From contig DASSKL010000059.1 of assembly GCA_035690485.1 (NCBI GenBank), forward strand, positions 1-53,767: DNA of 53,767 nucleotides, given 5' to 3'. Of the stretch, positions 1 to 8,039 are shown piece by piece. Every line of letters starts with the position of its first letter. Position 1 is the stretch's first letter. Source of the DNA: Mycobacteriales bacterium. Its GTDB lineage: Bacteria; Actinomycetota; Actinomycetes; JAFAQI01; DASSKL01. A program made the translations under genes and the position numbers. The notes beneath the pieces were generated by a model that was not told the origin of the DNA, did no database searches, and saw only the letters and a list, made by a program, of their open reading frames with translations.

Positions 1-1
1 G

Positions 2-1234
2 AAGAACGCGGCGACGACGCTCGCGATGCTCGGCGGCATCGCGGTCAGCATGTTCCTGTCCATCACGGCGTTCGCGATCGTGAGCCACGTGCACGTCGCC
101 TCCTCGCCCGAGCAGCTCGGGCTGCCGCACGGCGCGCACACCAAGACGGTGATCGCCCAGGTCGGCCAGGCCATCTTCGGCGGCGACCATGCCATCGGCT
201 TCTACTACCTCCAATTCACCACCGCTTTGATTTTGGTGCTCGCCGCGAACACCGCGTTCAACGGCTTTCCGGTGTTGGCGTCGATCCTGGCTCGCGACGG
301 CTACCTGCCCCGGCAGCTGCACACCCGCGGCGACCGGCTGGCCTTCAGCAACGGCATCCTGCTGCTGGCGGGCTTCGCGATGGTGCTGATCGTCGCCTTC
401 AAGGCCAGCCCCACCGCGCTGATCCAGCTCTACATCATCGGCGTCTTCGTGTCGTTCGTGAACAGCCAGACCGGCATGCTGCGGCACTGGAACCGTCATC
501 TGCGGATCGAGACCGACCCGGCCCGCCGCCGGCAGATGCGGCGCTCGCGCATCATCAACGGCGTCGGCGCGGTCACCACCGCCGTCGTGCTGGTGATCAT
601 CCTCGCGTCGAAGTTCGTGGAGGGCGCGTGGATCGCGATCGTCGCGATGATGGTGATCTTCGCGACCATGCGGGCGATCCGGGGCCACTACGACCGGGTG
701 CGCGACGAGCTCGAGCCGCTCGACGAGCCGCCGACGCTGCCGTCGCGCAACCACGCGGTCGTGCTCGTGTCCAAGATCCACAAGCCGACGCTGCGCGCGC
801 TCGCCTACGCCCGGGCGACCCGTCCCAGCACGCTGGAGGCGGTGACCGTCTCCGTCGACCCCGACGAAGTCAAGGCGCTGCAGGAGGAGTGGGATCGGCG
901 CGGCATCCCGGTGCCGCTGATCTCCCTCGCCTCGCCCTACCGCGAGATCACCCGACCGGTCATCGAGTACGTGAAGAACATCCGCCGCGCCAGCCCGCGT
1001 GACGTGGTCACGGTCTTCATCCCGGAGTACGTCGTCGGCCGGTGGTGGGAGCAGCTGCTGCACAACCAGAGCGCGCTGCGCCTCAAGAGCCGACTGCTGT
1101 TCCAGCCTGGGGTGATGGTCACCAGCGTGCCGTGGCAGCTGGAGTCGTCCGACACGCTGCTGGCGCCGAAGCCGCGGCGACGGTTCCCGTGGCCGTTCCG
1201 CCGCAGCCGGTCGCGCTCCCTCGGCAACGAGTGA
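2..1234 (+). CDS. APC-family amino acid permease, C-terminal part (5' truncated by window)
   Basis: The reading frame is open from the first bases of the window, so the gene begins upstream. The visible part has four to five hydrophobic helices (one near residue 15, a pair around 70-90, one near 115-130, and a pair around 190-215). A basic linker follows, then a soluble C-terminal domain of about 170 residues. This arrangement of a late APC half plus a cytoplasmic USP-like tail fits the actinobacterial integral membrane proteins that precede a TrmA-like methyltransferase (Rv2690c-like in M. tuberculosis, from memory). The substrate cannot be told. The stop overlaps the GTG of the next gene, so translation is probably coupled. 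The family call is fairly firm; the transported compound is unknown. Confidence 0.75.
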   Translation, partial: KNAATTLAMLGGIAVSMFLSITAFAIVSHVHVASSPEQLGLPHGAHTKTVIAQVGQAIFGGDHAIGFYYLQFTTALILVLAANTAFNGFPVLASILARDGYLPRQLHTRGDRLAFSNGILLLAGFAMVLIVAFKASPTALIQLYIIGVFVSFVNSQTGMLRHWNRHLRIETDPARRRQMRRSRIINGVGAVTTAVVLVIILASKFVEGAWIAIVAMMVIFATMRAIRGHYDRVRDELEPLDEPPTLPSRNHAVVLVSKIHKPTLRALAYARATRPSTLEAVTVSVDPDEVKALQEEWDRRGIPVPLISLASPYREITRPVIEYVKNIRRASPRDVVTVFIPEYVVGRWWEQLLHNQSALRLKSRLLFQPGVMVTSVPWQLESSDTLLAPKPRRRFPWPFRRSRSRSLGNE

Positions 1235-2421
1235 CGGTCGACCTCGACGTCGGCGCCGTGGCGCACGGTGGTGTCTGCGTCGCCCGCCACGAGGGCCGGG
1301 TCGTCTTCGTCCGCCACGCGCTGCCCGGCGAACGGGTGCGGGCGCGGATCACCGAGGAGCGGTCGCGCTACGCCCGCGCCGACGCCGTCGAGGTGCTTGC
1401 GGCCTCCCCGGACCGGGTGGTCCCGCCCTGCCCGTTCGCCGGGCCGGGGCGCTGCGGCGGCTGCGACTGGCAGCACGCGTCACTGGACGCCCAGCGGCGG
1501 CTGAAGGCCGCGGTCGTCCGCGAGCAGCTCGCCCGGCTGGCCCGGCTCGACTGGAGCGGGGACGTCGCCGAGGTTCCCGGCGCCCCCGGGGGCCTGGGGT
1601 GGCGGACACGGGTGCGGTTCGCGGTCACGCCCGACGGGGCGGTGGGTTTCCGCAGGCACCGCTCGCACGACGTGCAGCCGATCGATCACTGCCAGATCGC
1701 GCACCCGCTGGTGGAGGCCGCGGGTGTCGAGGGCCGGCGCTGGCCGGGTGCCATCGCCATCGAGGTCGCGGCGGGCGCGACGAGCGGCGAGACGGCCGTG
1801 GTGGTCGAGGGGGCGGGCGCCACCGACGTGGCGGGGGACGTCGCCGCCGTCGTCCACGAACGCGCGGGCGGGCGTCGCTGGCGGGTGTCCGCCGGCGGCT
1901 TCTGGCAAGTGCACCCCGGTGCCGCCGACACGCTGCTCGCCGCGGTGCTCGACCTGGCCGACCCGCAGCCGGCCGAGCGGGCACTGGACCTGTACGCCGG
2001 CGTCGGGCTGTTCGCCGCCGGGCTTGCCGAGCGGGTCGGGGCCGCCGGGCGCGTGATCGCCGTCGAGGGTGACCGGGGCGCCGTCACGGATGCCCGCGAC
2101 AACCTGGCCGACCTGCCGCAGGTCCGCGTGCGCCGCGCCTCGGTCACGGCTGACGTCGTACGCCGGTTGGCTCCGGCCGACGTCGTCGCCCTCGACCCGC
2201 CGCGCACGGGCGCGGGCGCCGATGTCGTGCGCGCGATCGGCGCTCTCGGCCCTCGCGCGGTCGTCTACGTCGCCTGCGACCCGGCCGCGCTCGCCCGCGA
2301 CCTCGCGACGTTCGCGTCCGCCGGCTACGCGATGCGCGAGCTTCGCGCCTACGACCTGTTCCCGATGACCGCGCACGTCGAGTGCGTCGCGCTGCTGCAG
2401 CCCGTCGGGCCGAGCACGTGA
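1231..2421 (+). CDS. Class I SAM-dependent 23S rRNA/tRNA uridine methyltransferase (TrmA/RlmD-like, TRAM domain)
   Basis: Predicted m5U methyltransferase acting on rRNA or tRNA. The first roughly 55 residues form a TRAM RNA-binding domain. A cysteine cluster (CPF..GRCGGCDW) follows, as in the Fe-S domain of RlmD-type enzymes. The SAM-binding motif LDLYAGVGLFAAG, the DPPRTG motif and the catalytic-cysteine motif VYVACDP lie in the C-terminal half. I chose GTG 1231 because it overlaps the permease stop (GTGA) and begins exactly at the TRAM domain. The open frame continues upstream to 1042 only as a shadow of the permease. Length is about 396 residues, slightly short for the family. The exact target base cannot be decided from sequence. 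Confidence 0.88.
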   Translation: MTVDLDVGAVAHGGVCVARHEGRVVFVRHALPGERVRARITEERSRYARADAVEVLAASPDRVVPPCPFAGPGRCGGCDWQHASLDAQRRLKAAVVREQLARLARLDWSGDVAEVPGAPGGLGWRTRVRFAVTPDGAVGFRRHRSHDVQPIDHCQIAHPLVEAAGVEGRRWPGAIAIEVAAGATSGETAVVVEGAGATDVAGDVAAVVHERAGGRRWRVSAGGFWQVHPGAADTLLAAVLDLADPQPAERALDLYAGVGLFAAGLAERVGAAGRVIAVEGDRGAVTDARDNLADLPQVRVRRASVTADVVRRLAPADVVALDPPRTGAGADVVRAIGALGPRAVVYVACDPAALARDLATFASAGYAMRELRAYDLFPMTAHVECVALLQPVGPST

Positions 2422-3461
2422 GCGGCCGGCGGCTGTTCTGGCTGGGCACGGCGCTGGTGCCTGCCGACATCGGCGCCGCGCTCGCGGGCGTCGGCGACGC
2501 GGCGCTGTTCGTGATCAGCGCGATCGCGCTGGTGCCGCTGGCCTGGGTCATCGGCGAGTCGACCGAGCAGGTGGGTGAGCACACCGGCCCCGCGATCGCC
2601 GGCCTGCTCAACGCCAGCTTCGGCAACGCACCCGAGCTGATGGTCGCGCTGTTCTCGGTGCACCGCGGCCTGTTCGAGGTCGTGCGCGGGTCGCTCATCG
2701 GGTCCGTCATCGGCAACCTGCTGCTGGTGCTCGGGTTCTCGTTGCTGGTCGCCCCCCGCGGCACGACGACCCAGCCGCTCAGCCGGCGGACGACCCTGCT
2801 GGCTCTCGGGCAGGTCGCGCTCGCCGCGGTGGCGTTCCTGCTGCCGGCGGCGGTGCACTGGTCGGGAGGGGGCGACGGGCTGCTCCGCCCCTACGCGTTG
2901 CCGCCGATGGTCGTCCTGCTCGGCCTCTACCTGGTGACCACCGCGACCTCCGTGCGCAGGGAGACGCGGGCGCACCGGGCGGGTGGGGTGGTCGCCGACC
3001 CCCATTGGTCGCTGCCCACCGCCCTGACCGTGCTCGGCTTGGCGACCGTCGCCACGGTGGTCGTCACCGAGATCCTCACCGGCAGCATCCAGACCTTCGC
3101 CGACGAGACCGGGCTCGGCGACTTCTTCGTGGCCGGCGTCATCGTCGCCATCGTCGGCAACGCCGCCGAGCACGGCGGTGCGGTCGTCATCGCCTCGCGC
3201 GGCAACGTGCGGCTCGCGGCCGAGATCGCGCTCAGCTCGGCCACCCAGGTCGCGTTGTTCGTCATTCCCGTCGTGGTGTTCCTGTCGCTGACGATCCGCC
3301 CGTTGCCGCTGGCATTCCGCCCGGCGGAGCTCGCCGGTCTCGGCGCGGCCGTCGTCATCCCTGCGCTGTTGCTGGCCGACGCCCGGGCGGCGGTGTGGAA
3401 GGGCGCCGTGCTGTGCGGCTGCTACGGAGGCATCGCCGCGCTGTTCTGGGCGGTCGGTTGA
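2418..3461 (+). CDS. Calcium/proton antiporter (CaCA superfamily, Cax/ChaA type)
   Basis: Integral membrane cation/proton exchanger, about 347 residues with roughly eleven hydrophobic segments. The two alpha-repeat signatures are visible: SFGNAPELMVA near residue 75 and IVGNAAEHGGAVVIA near residue 250. Each carries the conserved acidic residue that binds the ion. Between them lies an acidic segment. GTG 2418 overlaps the methyltransferase stop (GTGA), which decides the start and suggests one transcript from the permease through the next small gene. The likely role is export of Ca2+ from the cytoplasm using the proton gradient; the ion is inferred from the family. Confidence 0.88.
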   Translation: MSGRRLFWLGTALVPADIGAALAGVGDAALFVISAIALVPLAWVIGESTEQVGEHTGPAIAGLLNASFGNAPELMVALFSVHRGLFEVVRGSLIGSVIGNLLLVLGFSLLVAPRGTTTQPLSRRTTLLALGQVALAAVAFLLPAAVHWSGGGDGLLRPYALPPMVVLLGLYLVTTATSVRRETRAHRAGGVVADPHWSLPTALTVLGLATVATVVVTEILTGSIQTFADETGLGDFFVAGVIVAIVGNAAEHGGAVVIASRGNVRLAAEIALSSATQVALFVIPVVVFLSLTIRPLPLAFRPAELAGLGAAVVIPALLLADARAAVWKGAVLCGCYGGIAALFWAVG

Positions 3462-3838
3462 CCGGCCCACGGTCTGGCGCCCTGCCGCCCGGCTGGCCGG
3501 CCGAGGTGCCGCCACCGGGCACGCCCGAGTGGGAGCGACGCGCGGTCACCTGGCTCTACGACGCCTGCCCGCCGGACTACCGCGCCTACGACGTGCTGCG
3601 CCGGCACCCCGCCGTACTCGCCCGCTGCGCCGCCTGGCACGTCGCGGCCGCTCGCGAGGCGACCCGGCACGGGATCGCCAACGCCCGCGTCGAGCTGCGC
3701 GAGGTGGTCGGAGTCGAGACCGTCGACGCAGCCGTCGCGGCGCTGGAGCGGGAGCAGGCGCGGCTGGCCGCGCTGGCCCGGGCGGTCGACGTCGTCGAGC
3801 GCGCATTGCGTGGGGAGCGCTGGACACCGCGACTGTGA
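3458..3838 (+). CDS. Conserved hypothetical protein upstream of dxs
   Basis: Small soluble protein of about 126 residues with no signal peptide or membrane helix. The N-terminus is proline-rich. A WERRAVTWLYDACPPDYR region is followed by a long predicted helical segment rich in Ala, Arg and Glu. I do not recognise a named domain. The start is uncertain: TTG 3458 overlaps the antiporter stop (TTGA) and would give coupling, while GTG 3506 gives a 110-residue version. Codon use matches the neighbours, so it is a real gene. Its place at the end of the methyltransferase-antiporter run is the only functional hint. Confidence 0.7.
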   Translation: MTGPRSGALPPGWPAEVPPPGTPEWERRAVTWLYDACPPDYRAYDVLRRHPAVLARCAAWHVAAAREATRHGIANARVELREVVGVETVDAAVAALEREQARLAALARAVDVVERALRGERWTPRL

Positions 3839-3878
3839 CGACCGGTGTCGTAAAGATCAACGCGGACACGCCGCGGAC

Positions 3879-3884
3879 TACACT
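3879..3884 (+). promoter_or_regulatory. Putative -10 element (TACACT) of dxs
   Basis: TACACT fits the actinobacterial TANNNT consensus and lies about 40 bases before the dxs GTG, leaving room for a leader with the ribosome site AAGGAG at 3913-3918. No convincing -35 is visible. Confidence 0.35.
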
Positions 3885-3923
3885 CACGCGCGTTCGGGGG
3901 AGTGGCGATGAAAAGGAGCGCGA

Positions 3924-5816
3924 GTGAGCCTGCTCGAGTCGATCCACGGACCACAGGACCTCCGCCGGCTGCAGCCGTCGGCCCTGCCGCAGCTCTCCGC
4001 CGAGATCCGCGACTTCCTCGTGGAGAAGGTCTCGCGCACGGGAGGCCACCTCGGTCCCAACCTCGGCGCCGTCGAGCTGACGATCGCGCTGCACCGGGTC
4101 TTCGACTCCCCGCGCGACCGCATCCTGTGGGACACCGGTCACCAGGCCTACGTCCACAAGATCCTCACCGGCCGCCAGGACGGTTTCGACCGCTTGCGTC
4201 AACGCGACGGGTTGTCCGGCTACCCGAGCCGCACCGAGTCCGAGCACGACCTCATCGAGAACTCTCACGCATCGACCGCGCTGTCCTACGCCGACGGGCT
4301 CGCGAAGGCCTTCGCGCTGCGCGGCGAACGTGACCGGGTCGTCGTGGCCGTCGTCGGCGACGGGGCACTCACCGGCGGCATGTGCTGGGAGGCCCTCAAC
4401 AACATCGCCGCGGCCAAGGACCGCCCGGTGATCGTCGTCGTCAACGACAACGGCCGGTCCTACGCGCCGACCGTGGGCGGTCTGGCCGACCACCTGTCCA
4501 AGCTGCGCCTCACGCCGGGCTACGAGCAGCTGCTCGAGACCGTCAAGTCGTCGCTACCCAAGGCGCCGGTCGTGGGCGGCCCCCTCTACGACGCGCTGCA
4601 CGGCATGAAGAAGGGCATCAAGGACCTGCTGCAGCCGCAGGTGATGTTCGAGGACCTCGGCATCAAGTACGTCGGCCCGATCGACGGCCACGACATCGCC
4701 GCCACCGAGAGCGCGCTGCGGCGCGCCCGCGAGTTCGGCGGGCCGGTGATCGTGCACTGCATGACCCGCAAGGGGTTCGGCTACGCGCCCGCGGAGGACG
4801 ACGAGGCCGACTGCCTGCACGGGGTCAGCGTCATCGACCCGGTGACCGGGCAGCCGGTGTCGGCATCGAAGCGCGGCTGGACGCAGGTCTTCGCCGAGGA
4901 GATGGTCGCGATCGGGGCCGAGCGGCCCGACGTGGTCGCCATCACCGCGGCCATGCTCCGCCCGGTCGGCCTGCACCCCTTCCAGTGCGCCTACCCGGAC
5001 CGGGTCTTCGACGTGGGCATCGCGGAGCAGCACGCGGTCACCTCCGCCGCCGGCCTGGCCATGGGCGGCCTCAAGCCGGTCGTCTGCCTCTACGCCACCT
5101 TCCTCAACCGTGCGTTCGACCAGGTGCTCATGGATGTCGCGCTGCACCGCCTGCCGGTGACCTTCGTCCTCGACCGAGCCGGCGTGACCGGCGACGACGG
5201 GCCCAGCCACAACGGCATGTGGGACATGTCCGTGCTGCAGGCCGTGCCCGGCCTGTCGATCGCGGCGCCTCGCGACGCGACCCGGCTGCAGGAGGAGCTG
5301 CGCGAAGCCGTCGACCGCAGCGACGGGCCCAGCGTGCTGCGGTTCCCGAAGGCCGCGGTCGGCGCGGATCTGGCGCCGCTCGACCGCATCGGTGGCATGG
5401 ATGTGCTGTGGCGCTCGCCCGAGTCGTCGACCGACGTGCTGCTCGTCGCCGTCGGCGTGATGGCCGAGGTCTGCCTCGACGCCGCCCGCTGCGCCAGCGC
5501 GTCCGGGACCGGGGTGACCGTGGTCGACCCGCGGTGGGTCAAGCCGGTCGACCCGGCGCTTCCCGCGCTGGCGTCGGTCTACGGCGCCGTCGTCACCGTC
5601 GAGGACAACCTACGCGTGGGGGGTGTCGGCACTGCGGTCGCCCAGGCGCTGCGCGACGCGGGGGTCGATACGCCGGTGCACAACCTCGGCCTCCCGCCGG
5701 AGTTCCTGACCCAAGGCAAGCGGGCCGACATCCTCGACGACGTCGGGCTCAGCGCCCCGGCGATCGCCGCGCACGTCATCGCCGTGGCGTCACCGGTGGT
5801 AGAGCACGTCCCGTAG
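3924..5816 (+). CDS. dxs: 1-deoxy-D-xylulose-5-phosphate synthase
   Basis: Thiamine-diphosphate enzyme that condenses pyruvate with glyceraldehyde 3-phosphate, the first step of the MEP isoprenoid pathway; product also feeds thiamine and pyridoxal routes in some bacteria. At 630 residues it is full length. Visible motifs are [13 protein letters not shown] (substrate site), the ThDP/Mg motif [18 protein letters not shown] near residue 150, [15 protein letters not shown] near 370 with the catalytic glutamate of the transketolase central domain, and a complete C-terminal domain. GTG 3924 has a good ribosome site (AAGGAG, 5-base spacing). Its last 27 bases overlap the convergent gene at 5790-6656. 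Confidence 0.97.
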   Translation: MSLLESIHGPQDLRRLQPSALPQLSAEIRDFLVEKVSRTGGHLGPNLGAVELTIALHRVFDSPRDRILWDTGHQAYVHKILTGRQDGFDRLRQRDGLSGYPSRTESEHDLIENSHASTALSYADGLAKAFALRGERDRVVVAVVGDGALTGGMCWEALNNIAAAKDRPVIVVVNDNGRSYAPTVGGLADHLSKLRLTPGYEQLLETVKSSLPKAPVVGGPLYDALHGMKKGIKDLLQPQVMFEDLGIKYVGPIDGHDIAATESALRRAREFGGPVIVHCMTRKGFGYAPAEDDEADCLHGVSVIDPVTGQPVSASKRGWTQVFAEEMVAIGAERPDVVAITAAMLRPVGLHPFQCAYPDRVFDVGIAEQHAVTSAAGLAMGGLKPVVCLYATFLNRAFDQVLMDVALHRLPVTFVLDRAGVTGDDGPSHNGMWDMSVLQAVPGLSIAAPRDATRLQEELREAVDRSDGPSVLRFPKAAVGADLAPLDRIGGMDVLWRSPESSTDVLLVAVGVMAEVCLDAARCASASGTGVTVVDPRWVKPVDPALPALASVYGAVVTVEDNLRVGGVGTAVAQALRDAGVDTPVHNLGLPPEFLTQGKRADILDDVGLSAPAIAAHVIAVASPVVEHVP

Positions 5817-6656
5817 CCACTGCCGCTGAGGTGGTGGGTCGCGCAGGACGATCTCTGCGGGACGGCCGCCCTCGAGCGACAGCGTCACCTCGTCGCGGGT
5901 CAGCAGCAGCGGCCGGTTGAACCCACGGTCGGCCGGTTCCGTCGCGGCGGCTGCCGCGACGACGAACGCCGGGTCGATGCGCGAGAGGTCGAGCCAGCCG
6001 CGGGTGCGCATGGGCACCGCGAGGGCGCGCATTCCCTGCGCGCCGGCGGCGAGTGCGCTGCGGAACGTCGCGGAGGCCAGCAGCGTCACGACGTCGCAGT
6101 CGCCCATCGGCCGTAGCGGCGCGGCCGGCTGCCGGTCGAGCCGGTCGGCCGCCATCGCGCCCATCCGCTCGAGGTAGGCGACAGCTCCGCGCCACAGCGG
6201 CTCGACGGCGACCGCGGGCTCCGCGAGCAGCTCGCGGGTCAGCGGCACCACGTCATCGGGGCGCCGCGGGTCGAGGCCGACGAAGCCGAGCCCGACGTCG
6301 AGCGCGCCGCCGAGGACCCGCATCTCGACCCAGTCGAGCCCGGGATGCAGCACGTGGTCGACCGGCAGGCCCAGCGGTCGCGCCCGTGCAGACAGGTCGT
6401 CGGGGTCGACGTCGGCCACCCATCGACGCCCGAGCAGCCAGCACGCCACCCGCTCGCGCGCGGTCGCGCCGTCGGGATCGTGACCGGCCATCGCGCGGCG
6501 CAGCTGCAGCCAGGCGACGTGCACGTCCGGCGGCCCCGGGAGGACGACGCCGTCGTCGTCGGGGACCAGGTCGACGTCGAACAGGACCGACGCCGCAAGG
6601 GCGACCCGGCGCAGCGTCACCGCGGTCGGCGGCGACGGCTCCGGGCAGGCTGTCAC
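5790..6656 (-). CDS. Conserved hypothetical protein, convergent with dxs
   Basis: Soluble protein of about 288 residues, no signal peptide or membrane helix. The N-terminal half is acidic with repeated Trp and Leu. A centre around [19 protein letters not shown] is followed by an Ala-rich segment, and the tail reads [19 protein letters not shown] do not recognise a domain. Codon use is typical of the window, which supports a real gene. The long frame can start at TTG 6674, but GTG 6656 sits 7 bases after a TACGGT -10 and is a better leaderless start. The 3' end overlaps dxs by 27 bases on the opposite strand. Function unknown. Confidence 0.72.
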   Translation of the reverse strand: MTACPEPSPPTAVTLRRVALAASVLFDVDLVPDDDGVVLPGPPDVHVAWLQLRRAMAGHDPDGATARERVACWLLGRRWVADVDPDDLSARARPLGLPVDHVLHPGLDWVEMRVLGGALDVGLGFVGLDPRRPDDVVPLTRELLAEPAVAVEPLWRGAVAYLERMGAMAADRLDRQPAAPLRPMGDCDVVTLLASATFRSALAAGAQGMRALAVPMRTRGWLDLSRIDPAFVVAAAAATEPADRGFNRPLLLTRDEVTLSLEGGRPAEIVLRDPPPQRQWLRDVLYHR

Positions 6657-6663
6657 AGCCCAG

Positions 6664-6669
6664 ACCGTA
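6664..6669 (-). promoter_or_regulatory. Putative leaderless -10 (TACGGT) for the gene at 5790-6656
   Basis: On the minus strand TACGGT is followed after 7 bases by GTG 6656, the spacing expected when the start codon is the first transcribed triplet. Confidence 0.4.
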
Positions 6670-6738
6670 CCCAAACCGCGTCGCGCCGCCGTGCGGCAAA
6701 CGGGTGAACGAACCGCGCCCGAACGGGTCTACAGCCCG

Positions 6739-7095
6739 CTATCTGACGTGGATGTCGGTGCGGATGCCGTCGCCCTTCTCGCCCGGTTTGCAGGCCACCT
6801 GGTAGTCGCCCGCGGCGAGCTTCGCCTTCAGCGTGCGGGAGGTGCCGGGGCCGATGTGCTCGACCTCCTCGACCTTCTTGCCGTCGTGCGTGTAGACGTA
6901 GACCTCGGTGGTCTGGTGACCCTTGTTCGTGACCTTGAACGCGTAGGTGCCCGGGCCGGAGAGCTGGGTGTCGGCGACCTGGCAGGCGGTGTCGGTGGCG
7001 GTCACCGCGACGGTCTGCTTCGCGGGTGAGCCGCCGCAGGCCGCGAGAGATCCGGCCAGGGTGACGGTGAGCAGGGCAACGGGAACGGCGCGCAT
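6739..7095 (-). CDS. EfeO-type cupredoxin lipoprotein (iron uptake accessory)
   Basis: A 118-residue exported protein. The first about 20 residues are a lipoprotein signal ending in the lipobox LAAC, so it should be anchored to the outer face of the membrane. The rest is one small beta domain resembling the N-terminal cupredoxin domain of EfeO: an early DTAC motif, a central IGPG turn, and a late GDYQVAC motif with the second cysteine. The M75 peptidase-like domain that normally follows in EfeO is absent. It lies 37 bases downstream of the iron permease and almost certainly shares its transcript. Likely role: capture or pre-binding of iron for the permease. The ribosome site GGAGAAG precedes ATG 7095. 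Confidence 0.8.
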   Translation of the reverse strand: MRAVPVALLTVTLAGSLAACGGSPAKQTVAVTATDTACQVADTQLSGPGTYAFKVTNKGHQTTEVYVYTHDGKKVEEVEHIGPGTSRTLKAKLAAGDYQVACKPGEKGDGIRTDIHVR

Positions 7096-7132
7096 GGCGT
7101 CTTCTCCAGCGTGGGTCGAGGTGGGGGAGCGG

Positions 7133-7972
7133 TCAGCGGGCGGCGACCGGTAGCGACTGCCTCGACGGGGCCGGAGCCTTGCCGCCGCGGAAGAACAGCG
7201 CCATCACCGGTACGAGGTAGCAGCCGTAGGCCACGGTCTGCAGCCAGGTCGAGTCGGGGGTGAAGCCGAAGATCCCGTGCAGGAGCGCGCCGTACCACGA
7301 CGACAGCGGCACGGCGTCGGAGACGTCGAACGCGAGGGAGTTGAGGCCGGGCAGCACCCCGCCCTCCTGCAGGTCGTGGATGCCGTAGCCGAGGACACCG
7401 GCGGCGACGACGACCAGCGCGGCGCCGGTGACCGTGAAGAACGTGCCGAGGTTGAGGGTCACCGACCGCTTGTAGACGAGCCAGCCCAGGACGATCGCGG
7501 TCGCGAGCCCGAGTGACGCCCCGAGCAGGGGAGCGGTGCCGTCGCCGGTCGCCTGGATCGCCGACCACAGGAAGACCGCGGTCTCCAGACCCTCGCGGCC
7601 GACGGCGAGGAACGCCGTCAGCACCAAGGCGGTCGCGCCCATCGCGAGTGCCGTGTCGAGGCGTCCCTGCAGGTCCGACTTGATCGAGCGGGCGGTACGC
7701 CGCATCCAGAAGATCATCCAGGTGACGAAGCCGACCGCGAAGATCGACATCCCGCCGGCGAAGGCTTCCTGCTTCTCTCCCGACAGCGTGGCGCTGGTGA
7801 ACGTGAGCGCGGCGCCCACCCCGATGGACAGTGCGACGGCCACACCCACCCCGGCCCAGAGCAGTGGCAGCCGCCGCCGGTTGCCGGTGCGGACGAGGTA
7901 GGCCACGAGGATGCCCACGACGAGCGAGGCCTCGAGGCCTTCGCGCAGTCCGATGAGGAAGTTGCCGAGCAC
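7133..7972 (-). CDS. efeU: Iron permease of the FTR1/EfeU family
   Basis: Seven-helix membrane permease, 279 residues. The two REGLE iron-binding motifs are both present: GLREGLEAS at residue 8 in helix 1 and VGREGLETA near residue 126 in helix 4. These glutamates are required for iron translocation in yeast Ftr1 and E. coli EfeU. GTG 7972 has the ribosome site GGAG five bases upstream; an overlapping ATG at 7977 is in another frame. The gene is followed by the cupredoxin lipoprotein and preceded by a promoter carrying an IdeR/DtxR-like box (8010-8039). No efeB peroxidase is nearby. Role: import of iron across the cytoplasmic membrane, expected to be induced by iron limitation. Confidence 0.92.
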   Translation of the reverse strand: MLGNFLIGLREGLEASLVVGILVAYLVRTGNRRRLPLLWAGVGVAVALSIGVGAALTFTSATLSGEKQEAFAGGMSIFAVGFVTWMIFWMRRTARSIKSDLQGRLDTALAMGATALVLTAFLAVGREGLETAVFLWSAIQATGDGTAPLLGASLGLATAIVLGWLVYKRSVTLNLGTFFTVTGAALVVVAAGVLGYGIHDLQEGGVLPGLNSLAFDVSDAVPLSSWYGALLHGIFGFTPDSTWLQTVAYGCYLVPVMALFFRGGKAPAPSRQSLPVAAR

Positions 7973-8009
7973 TGCATCTCCGGGGGCCGATCCGGTCGGG
8001 ACTGCAGCG

Positions 8010-8039
8010 AGTCTACTTAGGGCGACCTAACCTTCGCAA
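8010..8039 (-). promoter_or_regulatory. efeU promoter with IdeR/DtxR-like metalloregulator operator
   Basis: On the minus strand there is a -35 TTGCGA (8039-8034), an 18-base spacer and a -10 TAGACT (8015-8010). Inside the spacer lies the perfect inverted repeat TTAGG-GCGA-CCTAA (8017-8030), close to one half of the known DtxR/IdeR box with its TTAGG/CCTAA arms. A repressor bound here would cover the promoter. The stop codon of rnd (8027-8029) falls inside the operator. Confidence 0.72.

Noticed and set aside
2349-3515. 388-codon minus-strand open frame opposite the Ca2+/H+ antiporter
   Set aside because: Low-complexity antisense product with no domain, while the plus-strand frame has clear helices and motifs.
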